DNA of 64,000 nt from Bog-473 sp963840435 (GTDB lineage Bacteria; Actinomycetota; Acidimicrobiia; Acidimicrobiales; RAAP-2), in assembly GCA_963840435.1 (NCBI GenBank), contig CAWIYY010000003.1, positions 1,116,001-1,180,000 of the forward strand, read 5' to 3'. Positions within the stretch are counted from its first letter, which is position 1; every line of letters starts with the position of its first letter. Positions 53,758 through 62,342 of this stretch are shown here, one piece after another. Both the position numbers and the translations under genes were made by a program. The notes beneath the pieces were generated by a model. That model was not told the DNA's origin and did no database searches. It was given only the letters and a program-made list of their open reading frames with translations.

Positions 53758-53794
53758 CACCGGCGCCGGGAACACTCTCTTCCCGGCGCCGGTG
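53758..53794 (-). terminator. Strong hairpin terminator of the beta-propeller gene
   Basis: Perfect 15-bp arms CACCGGCGCCGGGAA and TTCCCGGCGCCGGTG flank a 7-nt loop, 19 nt beyond the stop of the minus-strand gene. There is no U run, as is common in GC-rich actinobacteria. Confidence 0.75.
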
Positions 53795-53813
53795 GCGCTG
53801 CAGCAAACCACGC

Positions 53814-54965
53814 TCAGAGGGCGGCGATCCCCTCACCACCGACCGCACCTGGCACGGTCACCGAGCCGATGGCAGTCAGCGAGCCGCCGGGGCCCACCTG
53901 GAACTCGTCCACGATGCCGTTGGCTCCCGTCTGGACGTACAGGAACTGCTGGTCGGGAGAAGTCGTCGCGTCAACCGTACCAGCGTCGGTCGGCGTCTCA
54001 CCCGCCAACGCAAGGGCTCCCGAGAAGGGTTGCTCGCTGAAGTGGCTGAGGTCGCCGCTCCCCGCGTTGGAAGCGAAGAAGGTGCCCTGCGCTCCCGTCA
54101 CCCAGCAGGTCGCGGCCTGGCCGTCGAGGGCGGTGTCAATCGCCACGGCTGTGCCGTTCGGCTCAAGCACGTAGGTAGTCAGGGAGTTGGAGGCGGTGTT
54201 CGCAACCACCAGGTGACCTGCCGCATCGAAGGTCACTCCGAACGGGCCGCCCGGATCCGACGTCACGACAGGCGACGCCGAGAGGGTGCCGAAGAACCCG
54301 ATGTGGAAGACGTCGATGTCGTCGTTGTTCAACTTGGTCGTGACGATCAACTCGGTCCCGTTGGGGGAAACTGCTACCTGACCGGGCGTGTTCGTGAACT
54401 GGTTCGTGTTACTCGGGACCGTGAGCCCCAAGCTGCGATCCGAATCGGGGAGCGGGAAGAGTCGCCCGAAGAACGAGATGTACCCCTGCACGTTGGCGCT
54501 GAGCGCATTCAGGACGTAGACGTTGTCGCCGTGGACGGCCACGCTGACGGGGAACTGCCCGCCAGAGTTGATCACCTGGCGCAAGAAGAGCTGGTCTCCG
54601 TACACCGAGAACACCGAGACCGTGTTGCTCCCGGCGTTGACCGCGTAGAGCAGATTGTGCACAGGGTCGAAGGTCAGCGAGCCTTGCGACGCGAGGTGGT
54701 CGACGGCTGAGCCGTTGAGCACGCCACCAAGGCCTCCGGTGGCGTAGGTTCCGGCGGGCGCAAGGGTCCCGTTGGCATTGCGGTGGTACGCTACGATCTC
54801 GTTCCCTGCCGCGTTGTCCGTCTGCACAAAGACGGCGTGATCGCCACCTTGGGCGAATGCAGGAAGGGTCGGCGCGGGATCCGCGCCAGCGACGGCCGGC
54901 AAGGCCACCGCAGACAGGCCAACGACCGCTCCGGCGGCCAGGGCAAATCGAGCAAGGGCTTTCAT
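53814..54965 (-). CDS. Secreted lactonase-like seven-bladed beta-propeller
   Basis: A 383-aa exported protein: ATG 54965 after AGGAGG, signal peptide MKALARFALAAGAVVGLSAV ending near AGA. Repeated blades (LTFDPVHNLLYAVNAGSNTV, VAVSPNGTELIVTTKLNNDD, VTFDAAGHLVVANTASNSLT) match the 6-phosphogluconolactonase/YncE-like propeller family. Secretion argues against a role in the pentose phosphate pathway; an extracellular binding or redox function is more likely. It is divergent from an ECF sigma gene, with an inverted repeat between them. Confidence 0.85.
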   Translation of the reverse strand: MKALARFALAAGAVVGLSAVALPAVAGADPAPTLPAFAQGGDHAVFVQTDNAAGNEIVAYHRNANGTLAPAGTYATGGLGGVLNGSAVDHLASQGSLTFDPVHNLLYAVNAGSNTVSVFSVYGDQLFLRQVINSGGQFPVSVAVHGDNVYVLNALSANVQGYISFFGRLFPLPDSDRSLGLTVPSNTNQFTNTPGQVAVSPNGTELIVTTKLNNDDIDVFHIGFFGTLSASPVVTSDPGGPFGVTFDAAGHLVVANTASNSLTTYVLEPNGTAVAIDTALDGQAATCWVTGAQGTFFASNAGSGDLSHFSEQPFSGALALAGETPTDAGTVDATTSPDQQFLYVQTGANGIVDEFQVGPGGSLTAIGSVTVPGAVGGEGIAAL

Positions 54966-55020
54966 CTGTGTCCTCCTAGTGTCGGGTTGCTGTAGATACA
55001 GTCCTCAAAAGGGCGCCATG

Positions 55021-55065
55021 CGTTACGCGGGATTCCTGAATCGCCGGCGTAACGGACTTATCGAT
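55021..55065. promoter_or_regulatory. Inverted repeat CGTTACGC/GCGTAACG and weak TGTAAC-like motif
   Basis: Arms at 55021-55028 and 55047-55054 are exact reverse complements 18 nt apart, midway between the divergent propeller and sigma genes. The right arm belongs to CGTAACGGACTTATCGAT (55048-55065), which matches the spacing of the TGTAAC-N8-STAT motif with one change in each box. It may be a related promoter for the sigma gene. Confidence 0.4.
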
Positions 55066-55178
55066 GCGGTGGACAGAATGACGTGACGTCTCGTGTGGAC
55101 TTGGGTGAGGGGCGGTTCGCGCCGGCGCAGACCGAGCCCGCGCCGATCCTCGGGCCGCTGCGCCCTACGATCGGGCAT

Positions 55179-55763
55179 ATGGAGTCGGAGAGCGAGCTGG
55201 TGGCCCGTCTCTGCGACGGTGACGAGCATGCGTTCGTCACGCTGGTGCAGCAGTACCAGATGCCGATGCTCCGACTGGCCCGGTCCATGGTCGACGACAA
55301 CGCGGTCGCCGAGGAGGCGGTCCAGGACACCTGGATGAGCGTCGTGAAGGGGATCGAGCACTTCGAGGCCCGGTCGTCGTTGAAGACGTGGCTGTTCCGG
55401 ATCCTGGTCAATCGCGTCCGCTCCGCCTACGCCGGCGAAGCGCGCCGCAGGGCGAATCGGGCACCTTCGGTCGATCCCGCATTCTTCGACTCCTCGGGCC
55501 AGTGGATCCAACCGGTCGTTCACTGGGACGAGGACGTGGACGATCGACTCGTCGCCGCCTCAATAGCACCAGCGCTGCGGACGGCACTCGACCGGCTGCC
55601 CTCTCGGCAGCGCGCCGTGGTGCTGCTGCGCGACGTTGAGGGTCTCACAAGCGAAGAGGCGAGCGACGTCCTCGGCGTCCGCTCCGGCAACCAGAGGGTC
55701 CTCCTCCATCGCGGCCGAGCCGGGCTGCGTGAGATGCTTGAAGCACAGATGGGGAGGGCATGA
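55179..55763 (+). CDS. ECF RNA polymerase sigma factor
   Basis: About 194 aa from ATG 55179 (in-frame extension to GTG 55083 possible). Region 2 is VARLCDGDEHAFVTLVQQYQ followed by AVQDTWMSVVKGIEHFEARS and SLKTWLFRILVNRV; region 4 is LDRLPSRQRAVVLLRDVEGL and TSEEASDVLGVRSGNQRVLL. It directs polymerase to stress or envelope promoters. Its stop overlaps the anti-sigma start (ATGA), the standard coupled arrangement. Confidence 0.9.
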   Translation: MESESELVARLCDGDEHAFVTLVQQYQMPMLRLARSMVDDNAVAEEAVQDTWMSVVKGIEHFEARSSLKTWLFRILVNRVRSAYAGEARRRANRAPSVDPAFFDSSGQWIQPVVHWDEDVDDRLVAASIAPALRTALDRLPSRQRAVVLLRDVEGLTSEEASDVLGVRSGNQRVLLHRGRAGLREMLEAQMGRA

Positions 55764-56023
55764 AGATGCCGGTATTGCGGCGAAGGGACCTTGTCTGCCA
55801 AGAGGCGATCGAGCTCCTCACCGAGTACCTCGAAGGGGCCCTGTCGCGGCGCCAGCGCCGTCGATTGAGGGCCCACCTCGAGGCGTGCCCCAATTGCTCG
55901 GCCTACCTCGAGCAGATCCGATTCACCATCCGTCTCAGCGGAAGTATCGAACCCGAGGACCTCTCCCCCCAGGCGCAGGACGAGCTCACCGAGCTCTACC
56001 GCCGCTGGCGCGCAGGGGAATAG
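55760..56023 (+). CDS. zf-HC2 anti-sigma factor
   Basis: An 87-aa protein coupled to the sigma gene. It has the zinc-binding anti-sigma domain: C17, then H-L-E-A-C-P-N-C (the HxxxCxxC motif) with an LTEYLEGALSRRQRRRLRAH helix. There is no transmembrane segment, so it is a soluble regulator of the ZAS type that could respond to redox changes through its cysteines. Expected partner: the adjacent ECF sigma. Confidence 0.85.
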   Translation: MKMPVLRRRDLVCQEAIELLTEYLEGALSRRQRRRLRAHLEACPNCSAYLEQIRFTIRLSGSIEPEDLSPQAQDELTELYRRWRAGE

Positions 56024-56377
56024 CTGACCACCCAAACAAGACCCTCCGCCGCAGCGAGTTGGGGCTGGCGGCATGCGTCGGTAGGTGTTTGAGTCTTCTG
56101 ACACGCGAGATCGACCCGCTCGAAGTACGACCCGGAGCACCAGTGGCGACGTCGAGGTCGAGATCGAGCGCCCCCGCTCGAGTCCTCCGCTGCGGTCACA
56201 GCACCCCAAGGGCAGGCGTGCCAGGTGTGTGCACAACATCGTCGAAAAGCAGCTCAGGGACGAGAGCGGCCATCCGTTCGACCGGCTCAGCGCAGGACAA
56301 GAACCCGAGTCGTCGACACAGTGCTACCTGCGAATCCCAGAGAGTCGGCTTCCTCTGCCGGGCCGGCGACGAGTAGG
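56024..56377. other. Intergenic region, nothing recognised
   Basis: About 350 nt between the anti-sigma gene and the convergent membrane-protein gene. No supported gene or structure. Confidence 0.4.
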
Positions 56378-56884
56378 TCATGGCTTTTGACCGGTCCGGT
56401 GGCCAATCCGGGCAGACTCCAGGGTTGCGATCCGACCGAGTGAGATGGCATACGCAGCGACCGCGACCATCAACCCTTCCACGAAGAGGGCAGCCATTCC
56501 CAACGTGCAGGCCCAGTTCCCGACGTCCTGGTTGTCAAGTGGCGTGCTCAGCATGCGGGTGAACGCGTACCCGACGAATACCGCGACGCCAAGGGCGGCG
56601 ACCGGGAGCCAGAGTTGCGAGGCAGACTCGTGGCCTTTGACCAGGCGCGCTCCCACAGCGACCGCCGCTGCGATCAAGAAGAGGTACGCCACACCGAGCA
56701 GAGGGGTCTGCTGGAATGTTGGGACTAGTTGGACGATGTGGATCACGGCAAGACTCATGAGCAATACGATCCCGGTCGCCCTCAAGATTGCAGAAGTGAT
56801 TGCGTGCGCAGTCGCGTGGTCGAGTGATGAAGACGGTTGAGGCTCGGCGTGCTCGCGCTCCCTCAAGAGTGTGTGCATGGACAT
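56378..56884 (-). CDS. Four-helix membrane protein of unknown function
   Basis: A 168-aa protein with a polar N-terminal 30 residues and four hydrophobic helices (starting near ILRATGIVLLMSLAVIHIVQ, GVAYLFLIAAAVAVGARLV, WLPVAALGVAVFVGYAFTRM, LGMAALFVEGLMVAVAAYAI). No family is recognised. It lies 59 nt downstream of motif copy G and 112 nt after the FtsH gene on the same strand, so it has its own motif-driven transcript. Confidence 0.7.
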   Translation of the reverse strand: MSMHTLLREREHAEPQPSSSLDHATAHAITSAILRATGIVLLMSLAVIHIVQLVPTFQQTPLLGVAYLFLIAAAVAVGARLVKGHESASQLWLPVAALGVAVFVGYAFTRMLSTPLDNQDVGNWACTLGMAALFVEGLMVAVAAYAISLGRIATLESARIGHRTGQKP

Positions 56885-56942
56885 GGTGTCTCCCTTCGTG
56901 ATTATGTGGGGGCCGGCGGTGGTCTCGCATTGCCCGGTGGAG

Positions 56943-56960
56943 ATAGCGGTCAGGGTTACA
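56943..56960 (-). promoter_or_regulatory. TGTAAC-N8-STAT motif, copy G
   Basis: TGTAACCCTGACCGCTAT on the minus strand, 58 nt upstream of the membrane-protein start at 56884. Confidence 0.7.
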
Positions 56961-56995
56961 CCAAGGGCCGCTCAAGGAGCCGCCTGGTCGTGTCG

Positions 56996-58888
56996 TCAGC
57001 GTCTGAGGGCAACGGACTCACCGGTGTCAACCGAGCGGCGGACCACATCCATCAGCTCGACGCCAGTGATTGTCTCCTTCTCGAGGAGGAGGTCAATGAC
57101 GGCGTCGAGGGATGTCCGACGTTCCGAGAGGATGGCCTGGGCCCTCTCTCCGGCTTCAGAGAGCAAGTGGCTGACTTCCTCGTCGATGACGAGCTGGGTG
57201 CCCTCAGCGTAGGAACGGGCCTGGGCTGACTGGCCGCCCAAATAGGCCGGCCCTCCCGATCCGAAGCCAACGGGCCCCAAACGAGCCGAGAAGCCCCAGT
57301 CGCGAACCATCTTCGTTGCCAGTTCGGTGGCCCCCGCCAGGTCGCTGGCCGCGCCGGTCGATGCTTCGCCCAGCACGAGGAGTTCGGCGGCGCGGCCTCC
57401 CATGCGAACGGCGAGAGAGTCGTGGAGGTAACTCTCTGCATAGAGATGCCGTTCGTCGGTTGGTAGTTGCTGGGTCACTCCGAGGGAGCGGCCGGCCGGG
57501 AGGATCGTCACCTTGGTCACCGGATCGGAGTGCTCAGAGCACAAGGCCACCAGGGCGTGCCCCGCCTCGTGAATGGCAACGGCACGTTGTTCACCAGGAA
57601 GCAGGGCATTCGATGATTCTCGAGGTCCCAGCAAGATCCGGTCGCGTGCCTCATCGAGATCGTTGGCCCCGATGACGTCACGACCGTTCCGCACGGCCAC
57701 GATGGCCGCCTCGTTGATGAGGTTGGCGAGATCGGCCCCCGAAAAACCCGGGGTACCACGCGAGACCGCTTTGAGGTCGACGTCCGCGGCGAGGTGCCTG
57801 CTTTGCGCGTGGGTGGCCAGAATCGCCGTGCGCTCGGACTGGTTGGGCAGCGGTATCTCCACCTGACGATCGAAACGGCCCGGTCGCAGGAGAGCCGGGT
57901 CCAATATCTCCGGACGATTCGTGGCCGCCATCACCACGACGCCTGCGGTTGGATCGAACCCATCCATTTCGGCCAAGAGCTGATTGAGCGTTTGTTCGCG
58001 TTCGTCGTTCGAGTAGACCGATCCGCCGCGTCGCTGGCCAATGGCGTCGATCTCGTCGATAAAGATGATTGATGGTGCTCTCTTTCGGGCGTCTGCAAAG
58101 ACGGCTCGGGCCCGAGACGCACCGACACCGACGAACATCTCGACAAAGCTCGAACCGGTCAAGGCGAAGAACGGCACCTCGGCTTCCCCGGCCACCGCTC
58201 GGGCCAGCAGCGTCTTTCCCGTGCCGGGGGGCCCGACCATGAGGACGCCACGGGGCCCGGTGGCACCCGCGCCGGCGTATTTTTCCGGATGCTTGAGAAA
58301 GTCGACGACCTCGGACACTTCTCGCTTGGCCGCCTCATAGCCGGCGACGTCGACGAAGCCCACGGACGGACGCTCTTCGTCGTACAGCTTGGCTTTGGAC
58401 CCGCCGATACCCATGATCCCACCGGTGCCGTGACGGAGCCCACGACGTCCGAGCCACACGAAGGCGGCCACGAGCAACAACACGGGCAGGAGCGAAACGA
58501 TGACAGCTCCGATACTGGTCTGGGCGCCGACGCCGGTGATCGACACGTGGTGGGCCTTGAGAAGTCCGGGCAGCTGGGGATCTGGCAACGCCGACGGGAT
58601 CTGACTCGTATAGGCCGTCCCATTGGTCAAGGTGCCGGATACGGCACCGGCCGGATCGATGGTTGCAGACCTGATGTGGTTGGACTGCACCTGAGAGAGG
58701 AAGGCCGAGTAGGAAAACGGACGCGACGACGCTCCCCCAGCACCGAGGGCGCGCAACAAGAGGAAGGCTGCTCCGACCCCGACGAATGGCAGCCACGTCC
58801 GCCTCGGATGAGGTTGGGGAGGAGCCGGGGCATCCGATTGACGGTTTGGGGCTGAAGAGTTGAATCGGCGCCCGTTCCAGATACTCAT
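56996..58888 (-). CDS. ftsH: FtsH-family ATP-dependent zinc metalloprotease
   Basis: A 630-aa membrane protease: two N-terminal transmembrane helices (about residues 34-50 and 126-147) around a small extracytoplasmic domain, then an AAA+ domain with GPPGTGKT (219-226), IIFIDEID (274-281) and RPGRFDR (335-341), and a peptidase domain with zinc motif HEAGH (440-444). It degrades unassembled membrane proteins and regulators. It is shorter than the housekeeping actinobacterial FtsH (about 750-800 aa) and sits in an operon with a flippase-like gene, so it may be a specialised second copy. ATG 58888 overlaps the upstream stop (ATGA). Confidence 0.92.
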   Translation of the reverse strand: MSIWNGRRFNSSAPNRQSDAPAPPQPHPRRTWLPFVGVGAAFLLLRALGAGGASSRPFSYSAFLSQVQSNHIRSATIDPAGAVSGTLTNGTAYTSQIPSALPDPQLPGLLKAHHVSITGVGAQTSIGAVIVSLLPVLLLVAAFVWLGRRGLRHGTGGIMGIGGSKAKLYDEERPSVGFVDVAGYEAAKREVSEVVDFLKHPEKYAGAGATGPRGVLMVGPPGTGKTLLARAVAGEAEVPFFALTGSSFVEMFVGVGASRARAVFADARKRAPSIIFIDEIDAIGQRRGGSVYSNDEREQTLNQLLAEMDGFDPTAGVVVMAATNRPEILDPALLRPGRFDRQVEIPLPNQSERTAILATHAQSRHLAADVDLKAVSRGTPGFSGADLANLINEAAIVAVRNGRDVIGANDLDEARDRILLGPRESSNALLPGEQRAVAIHEAGHALVALCSEHSDPVTKVTILPAGRSLGVTQQLPTDERHLYAESYLHDSLAVRMGGRAAELLVLGEASTGAASDLAGATELATKMVRDWGFSARLGPVGFGSGGPAYLGGQSAQARSYAEGTQLVIDEEVSHLLSEAGERAQAILSERRTSLDAVIDLLLEKETITGVELMDVVRRSVDTGESVALRR

Positions 58889-60039
58889 TGTGCAACGCTC
58901 CTTGAGATCGATACGACCTGAGGTGGCCGCTCAAAGCGCAGCCAGAGAAGAACCAGCCACCCTGTGGCCATGACGAGCCAGAAGCTGACGAGGCGATAGA
59001 GCAGCACCGCGGCGAGAGCCAGCGCAGCCGGCAAGCCGGTGCTGACTAGGCCGAGGCACAGCGTGCCCTCGACCAACCCGAGGCCCCCGGGAGTGATCCC
59101 TAGGCTTCCGACCAGGGTCGCGAGCCCGTAAATCAAGAGCAGCGAGCGCCACGGCACCGCGCCGCCAAGAGCCAGGATGCTGACCGCAAGGACGCCGATG
59201 TCGGTCAGCCAGTTGGCGAGCCCCAACCCAGCGACGCTCCCCCACTCCGTCTTGGAGGGCCGTAGCGACTCGAGACCCTCGATCCACCCATCGACCGCCG
59301 CCGCTGGGTCGGCAACGGGACGCGACAGGAACCGGGAGACCCGCCTGATCGTCCAGGCCGCGCAATGAGTCACCCCAGAGCGCAGGCGCGTCCGGCCCAC
59401 TCCGACCCAAAGGGCGAGACCACCGCAGAGGGCGAGAAGGCCGGCAAGGACGGTGACGCCCGTGACGATCAGGTTGCCCGAGAGTGCTCCCCCGCCGGCG
59501 AGCACCACAATCGCACCGAACCACGAGGCGAATCCACCGACCAGGAGCGTCCAGCCCGCCAAGGATGCGTCTGCACCCTGCTCCTTGAACCGCCGAAAGG
59601 TGAAGGCGGCGCCCAACTCGGGGCCAGCGACGGGCACCGACACCGAGAGTGCATTGGCAGCGAGAATCGTGGCTACCATCGGCCCGGTTCCCACTCGCCT
59701 CCCTCCGATCCGGAGCAGGCAGCGCTGCATCATGGCGAACGTCGCCATGGACGCCACCTCCAACGCGATCCCCAGGGCGATCCATGACCATTGCGGATGG
59801 CCAATGCGCCCGAGGGACCGCGTCAGTGCGGTACGCCTCCCGAGGACGAGCACCAAGAACGCGGCCACGGTGAGAAGGGACATGCCGCCGCGGAGGAGGT
59901 GTGTGCCCCTTCGGACGTTCGTGACCTCAGCGGTGACGTCCCGCCGGGATGCCGGCACCGCCGCGGCGTCGCCGCGGACGGTGCTGCACTGTTCTCGGAC
60001 CGGAGTCTGCCGTTCAGAGTCGGAGTGCTCAGTAGCCAT
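58885..60039 (-). CDS. LPG synthase TM-region / UPF0104-type membrane protein
   Basis: The 384-aa protein (ATG 60039) has about eight transmembrane helices and the family features ILAANALSVSVPVAGPELGA, FRRFKEQGADASLAG and LGITPGGLGLVEGTL. This domain is the flippase part of lysyl-phosphatidylglycerol synthase and also occurs alone; lipid or polyprenyl-linked substrate transport is inferred. It overlaps the COG4315 gene by 11 nt upstream and FtsH by 4 nt downstream, so the three are one operon driven by motif copy H. Confidence 0.82.
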   Translation of the reverse strand: MATEHSDSERQTPVREQCSTVRGDAAAVPASRRDVTAEVTNVRRGTHLLRGGMSLLTVAAFLVLVLGRRTALTRSLGRIGHPQWSWIALGIALEVASMATFAMMQRCLLRIGGRRVGTGPMVATILAANALSVSVPVAGPELGAAFTFRRFKEQGADASLAGWTLLVGGFASWFGAIVVLAGGGALSGNLIVTGVTVLAGLLALCGGLALWVGVGRTRLRSGVTHCAAWTIRRVSRFLSRPVADPAAAVDGWIEGLESLRPSKTEWGSVAGLGLANWLTDIGVLAVSILALGGAVPWRSLLLIYGLATLVGSLGITPGGLGLVEGTLCLGLVSTGLPAALALAAVLLYRLVSFWLVMATGWLVLLWLRFERPPQVVSISRSVAQ

Positions 60040-60586
60040 ATCCGCGTGACGGAGCCGGAGCAGGAGCGGGAGAGGCAACCTTGACCGTCGGCGAGCTCCC
60101 GATGGTCCGAATGCCCGGCGTCGCCACGAAGAAATCGCTCACGCCTTGTCCGGTCACGTGTCCCGGAGAGTCGTCGACAAAGGTGTAGAGGAAATGACCG
60201 TTGTATGTCACTTGACGACCGTTGGCTTGCTTCACCGACACCACCTTGCCCTTGACTCCCGACGCCGTGGGCTTGGCAGAGACCAGCGCAGGCCAGAGTC
60301 GAGCGAGTTCGCCGCTCACCTGTGACTTCTTGGCCGTATCTGCCCGGTAGTAGTACAGGGGCAGACCTTTGGCGTTGGCAAGAATCGTCTCGTTCATCGT
60401 GCCCACTCGAGTTGTCGTGGTGTGCAGAGTTGCCTGCGTCGTGCTTGCAAGGTGGGCGTGCGGCGTGGCAGCTGTCGACCAGGCGGGCGACGGGGTGGCA
60501 GCGCTCGCCGCGACTCCGGCGCCCACGGCAAAGAACGACGAGAGCGCGATCGCCCCACTGAACATGGCGTTTCGACGGTGATGCAT
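60029..60586 (-). CDS. COG4315 secreted repeat protein (PF03640 type)
   Basis: A 185-aa exported protein with a signal peptide (MFSGAIALSSFFAVGAGVAA) and the family repeat TILANAKGLPLYYYRADTAK followed by LWPALVSAKPTA and QVTYNGHFLYTFVDDSPGHV. The family is widespread in actinobacteria and of unknown function; redox or stress links have been suggested from genome context. It is the first gene of the flippase-FtsH operon, with motif copy H 37 nt upstream. Confidence 0.85.
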   Translation of the reverse strand: MHHRRNAMFSGAIALSSFFAVGAGVAASAATPSPAWSTAATPHAHLASTTQATLHTTTTRVGTMNETILANAKGLPLYYYRADTAKKSQVSGELARLWPALVSAKPTASGVKGKVVSVKQANGRQVTYNGHFLYTFVDDSPGHVTGQGVSDFFVATPGIRTIGSSPTVKVASPAPAPAPSRGYGY

Positions 60587-60623
60587 TGTGAGACCTCCTA
60601 TGTGTTCGATGAGTCAGTGGGAC

Positions 60624-60641
60624 ATACGACGCTGAGTTACA
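60624..60641 (-). promoter_or_regulatory. TGTAAC-N8-STAT motif, copy H
   Basis: TGTAACTCAGCGTCGTAT on the minus strand, 37 nt upstream of the COG4315 start at 60586. It differs from the other copies only in having TC after TGTAAC. Confidence 0.65.
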
Positions 60642-60701
60642 CGGCCCATCAAGCGACTCCAACAGGGTGATGGCGGACAGTGGAGAGACATTCGGGCGAC
60701 G

Positions 60702-60719
60702 TGTAACCCCGCCGGCTAT
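60702..60719 (+). promoter_or_regulatory. TGTAAC-N8-STAT motif, copy C
   Basis: TGTAACCCCGCCGGCTAT, pointing towards the ECF sigma gene 169 nt downstream. The region between copies C and D (60720-60858) is extremely GC-rich and shows no supported gene. Confidence 0.65.
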
Positions 60720-60858
60720 CCCTTCGTGAGCACTCCCGCCAACAGTGCTCCGGCGCCGGCCCCTCGGTCACGGACCCCCCCCTGTTTTGGCCGGGGAGGC
60801 CGGCGCCGCCCGGGGGGCAAGGGGTGGACCGCCGGCGGATCAGCGCAGGCCAGGCCGG

Positions 60859-60876
60859 TGTAACCCCTTTGCGTAT
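60859..60876 (+). promoter_or_regulatory. TGTAAC-N8-STAT motif, copy D
   Basis: TGTAACCCCTTTGCGTAT, ending 12 nt before the ATG of the ECF sigma gene, the spacing expected of a promoter with a near-leaderless transcript. Confidence 0.7.
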
Positions 60877-60888
60877 CTTAAGATCGAG

Positions 60889-61485
60889 ATGTATCCAGCT
60901 CCGAAACCCTCGCTGACTCTGGTGACCACGCCGCCCGGGCCCTCAGGCAAACCCGACGTGACCCACCTTCGCGTGCTTAACGCCGATTCCTACCCTGACT
61001 GGGAGTCGGTGTACCGCGACAACATCGACCGCCTCTACCGCTTGATGTACGCACGGGTCGGCAACCGGCCCGATGCTGAGGATCTCACGTCAGAGGTCTT
61101 CCGAACGGCCCTCGGTCCCCTCAAGTTGACCTTATCCAAAGGTGAGGTGCGGTCGTATCTCCTGACAACGGCGCAAACGGTCCTTGCCTCACATTGGCGC
61201 CGAACCTTGGGGACTTCGGTCACCACCATCGACCCAGAAGCGGACATGGCTGCCCTGGTCGAGCCCTCGAAGTCAGAAGAGCCGAGCGATGCCCCTCAGC
61301 GTGCCCGAAGGATCCTTGCCACCCTGCCCGATCGCTACCGCCGCATACTCGAGCTTCGCTTCCTTGAAGCGTGCTCCATCAAGGAGGCCGCGCAGGCGAT
61401 GGGGGTCAGCGTGAGCAACGCCAAGGTTCTCCAACACCGAGCCCTGCGTATGGCGGCGAAGGCGGGATTGGAGGTCGAACAGTGA
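60889..61485 (+). CDS. ECF RNA polymerase sigma factor, second copy
   Basis: A 198-aa sigma factor from ATG 60889. Region 2: SVYRDNIDRLYRLMYARVGN, RPDAEDLTSEVFRTALGPL; region 4: LATLPDRYRRILELRFLEAC, SIKEAAQAMGVSVSNAKVLQ. It is coupled by GTGA to a membrane anti-sigma gene. Two motif copies lie upstream, so autoregulation through that motif is the simplest hypothesis; the motif is also found before seven neighbouring starts, making this the prime candidate for its cognate factor. Confidence 0.9.
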   Translation: MYPAPKPSLTLVTTPPGPSGKPDVTHLRVLNADSYPDWESVYRDNIDRLYRLMYARVGNRPDAEDLTSEVFRTALGPLKLTLSKGEVRSYLLTTAQTVLASHWRRTLGTSVTTIDPEADMAALVEPSKSEEPSDAPQRARRILATLPDRYRRILELRFLEACSIKEAAQAMGVSVSNAKVLQHRALRMAAKAGLEVEQ

Positions 61486-62135
61486 CCACACGACGATTGA
61501 CGGCCTTTCTCGACGCTCTTGTCGCTGGACGACGTCCCCGGCCATTCGAAGCAGATCCCGAAGATGTCGAGATGGTCCGTGCCGCCATTGCGCTGCGCGC
61601 CGCCCGTCCGGGTGACGCGACCCCGGACGAGAACTTCGTTGCCGAGTTGCACGAGCAGCTGAGCGACACCCTGAGTCCATCGGAACAGACAAACGTTCGC
61701 CCGCTCAGGATGAACCGAGCCCGGACCGCGCTCGTCGCAGTCGCAGCCGGGTTGGCGCTCGTGGGCGGCACCGCCGCCGTGGCCGAGATTTCAAATACGC
61801 CAACGGCTCAGCAGTCCGCGACAGCGTTGCCGCAGCAGCAGGCACTGCGCACCGCGACCTTCGAGGCCCCCAGCGGACAGGTGGCGGGACAGATCGTCCT
61901 TTATCACGGCCATCCCTCCTGGGTGTACATGAACGTCGACGTGCCACATTCCAACGGACCTGTGGTGTGCGAGCTGCATCTGGCCAACGGGGAAGTTGTG
62001 GCGGCTGGCACAGTGCAGCTCAAGGATGGAAGCGGTGTGTTCTCCCAGAGCATCCCGATGGATGCGGGGAAGGCTCGTGGAGCAACCCTCTACGACCCTT
62101 CTGGCGCCGTTGTGGCGTCGGCCATTTTCATCTGA
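61482..62135 (+). CDS. Membrane-anchored anti-sigma factor (putative)
   Basis: A 217-aa protein starting at GTG 61482, overlapping the sigma stop. It has an N-terminal cytosolic region of about 80 residues, one transmembrane helix (TALVAVAAGLALVGGTAAVA) and an extracytoplasmic beta-rich domain (GQIVLYHGHPSWVYMNVDVP, LHLANGEVVAAGTVQLKDG). This is the layout of anti-sigma factors that sense envelope signals, although no ASD or zinc motif is obvious. The role is assigned from context. Confidence 0.75.
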   Translation: MTTRRLTAFLDALVAGRRPRPFEADPEDVEMVRAAIALRAARPGDATPDENFVAELHEQLSDTLSPSEQTNVRPLRMNRARTALVAVAAGLALVGGTAAVAEISNTPTAQQSATALPQQQALRTATFEAPSGQVAGQIVLYHGHPSWVYMNVDVPHSNGPVVCELHLANGEVVAAGTVQLKDGSGVFSQSIPMDAGKARGATLYDPSGAVVASAIFI

Positions 62136-62275
62136 CTCTTCGAGCTCCCGTTGCACGGGAATGCTCGCAGGCATGCTCGAACAACACCGTTACTGCGCCG
62201 CGCTGTCGAACGCCGAGTTCGAACCGCTTCGGGGCTGGCATGCGCCGGCTTCGCGCGCCACATCGCAACAGATCG

Positions 62276-62293
62276 TGTAACCCGTCCTCCTAT
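62276..62293 (+). promoter_or_regulatory. TGTAAC-N8-STAT motif, copy E
   Basis: TGTAACCCGTCCTCCTAT, 49 nt upstream of the small gene at 62343. Confidence 0.65.
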
Positions 62294-62342
62294 AGAGCGC
62301 TAGAAGAACTCATGCACCATTGTGATCGAAGGAGGACCGCGA

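Noticed and set aside
60702..60876. Canonical ECF promoter with 16-17-nt spacer for the TGTAAC sites
   Set aside because: The conserved second box is only 8 nt after TGTAAC and no conserved box exists at 16-17 nt, so the standard model does not fit.
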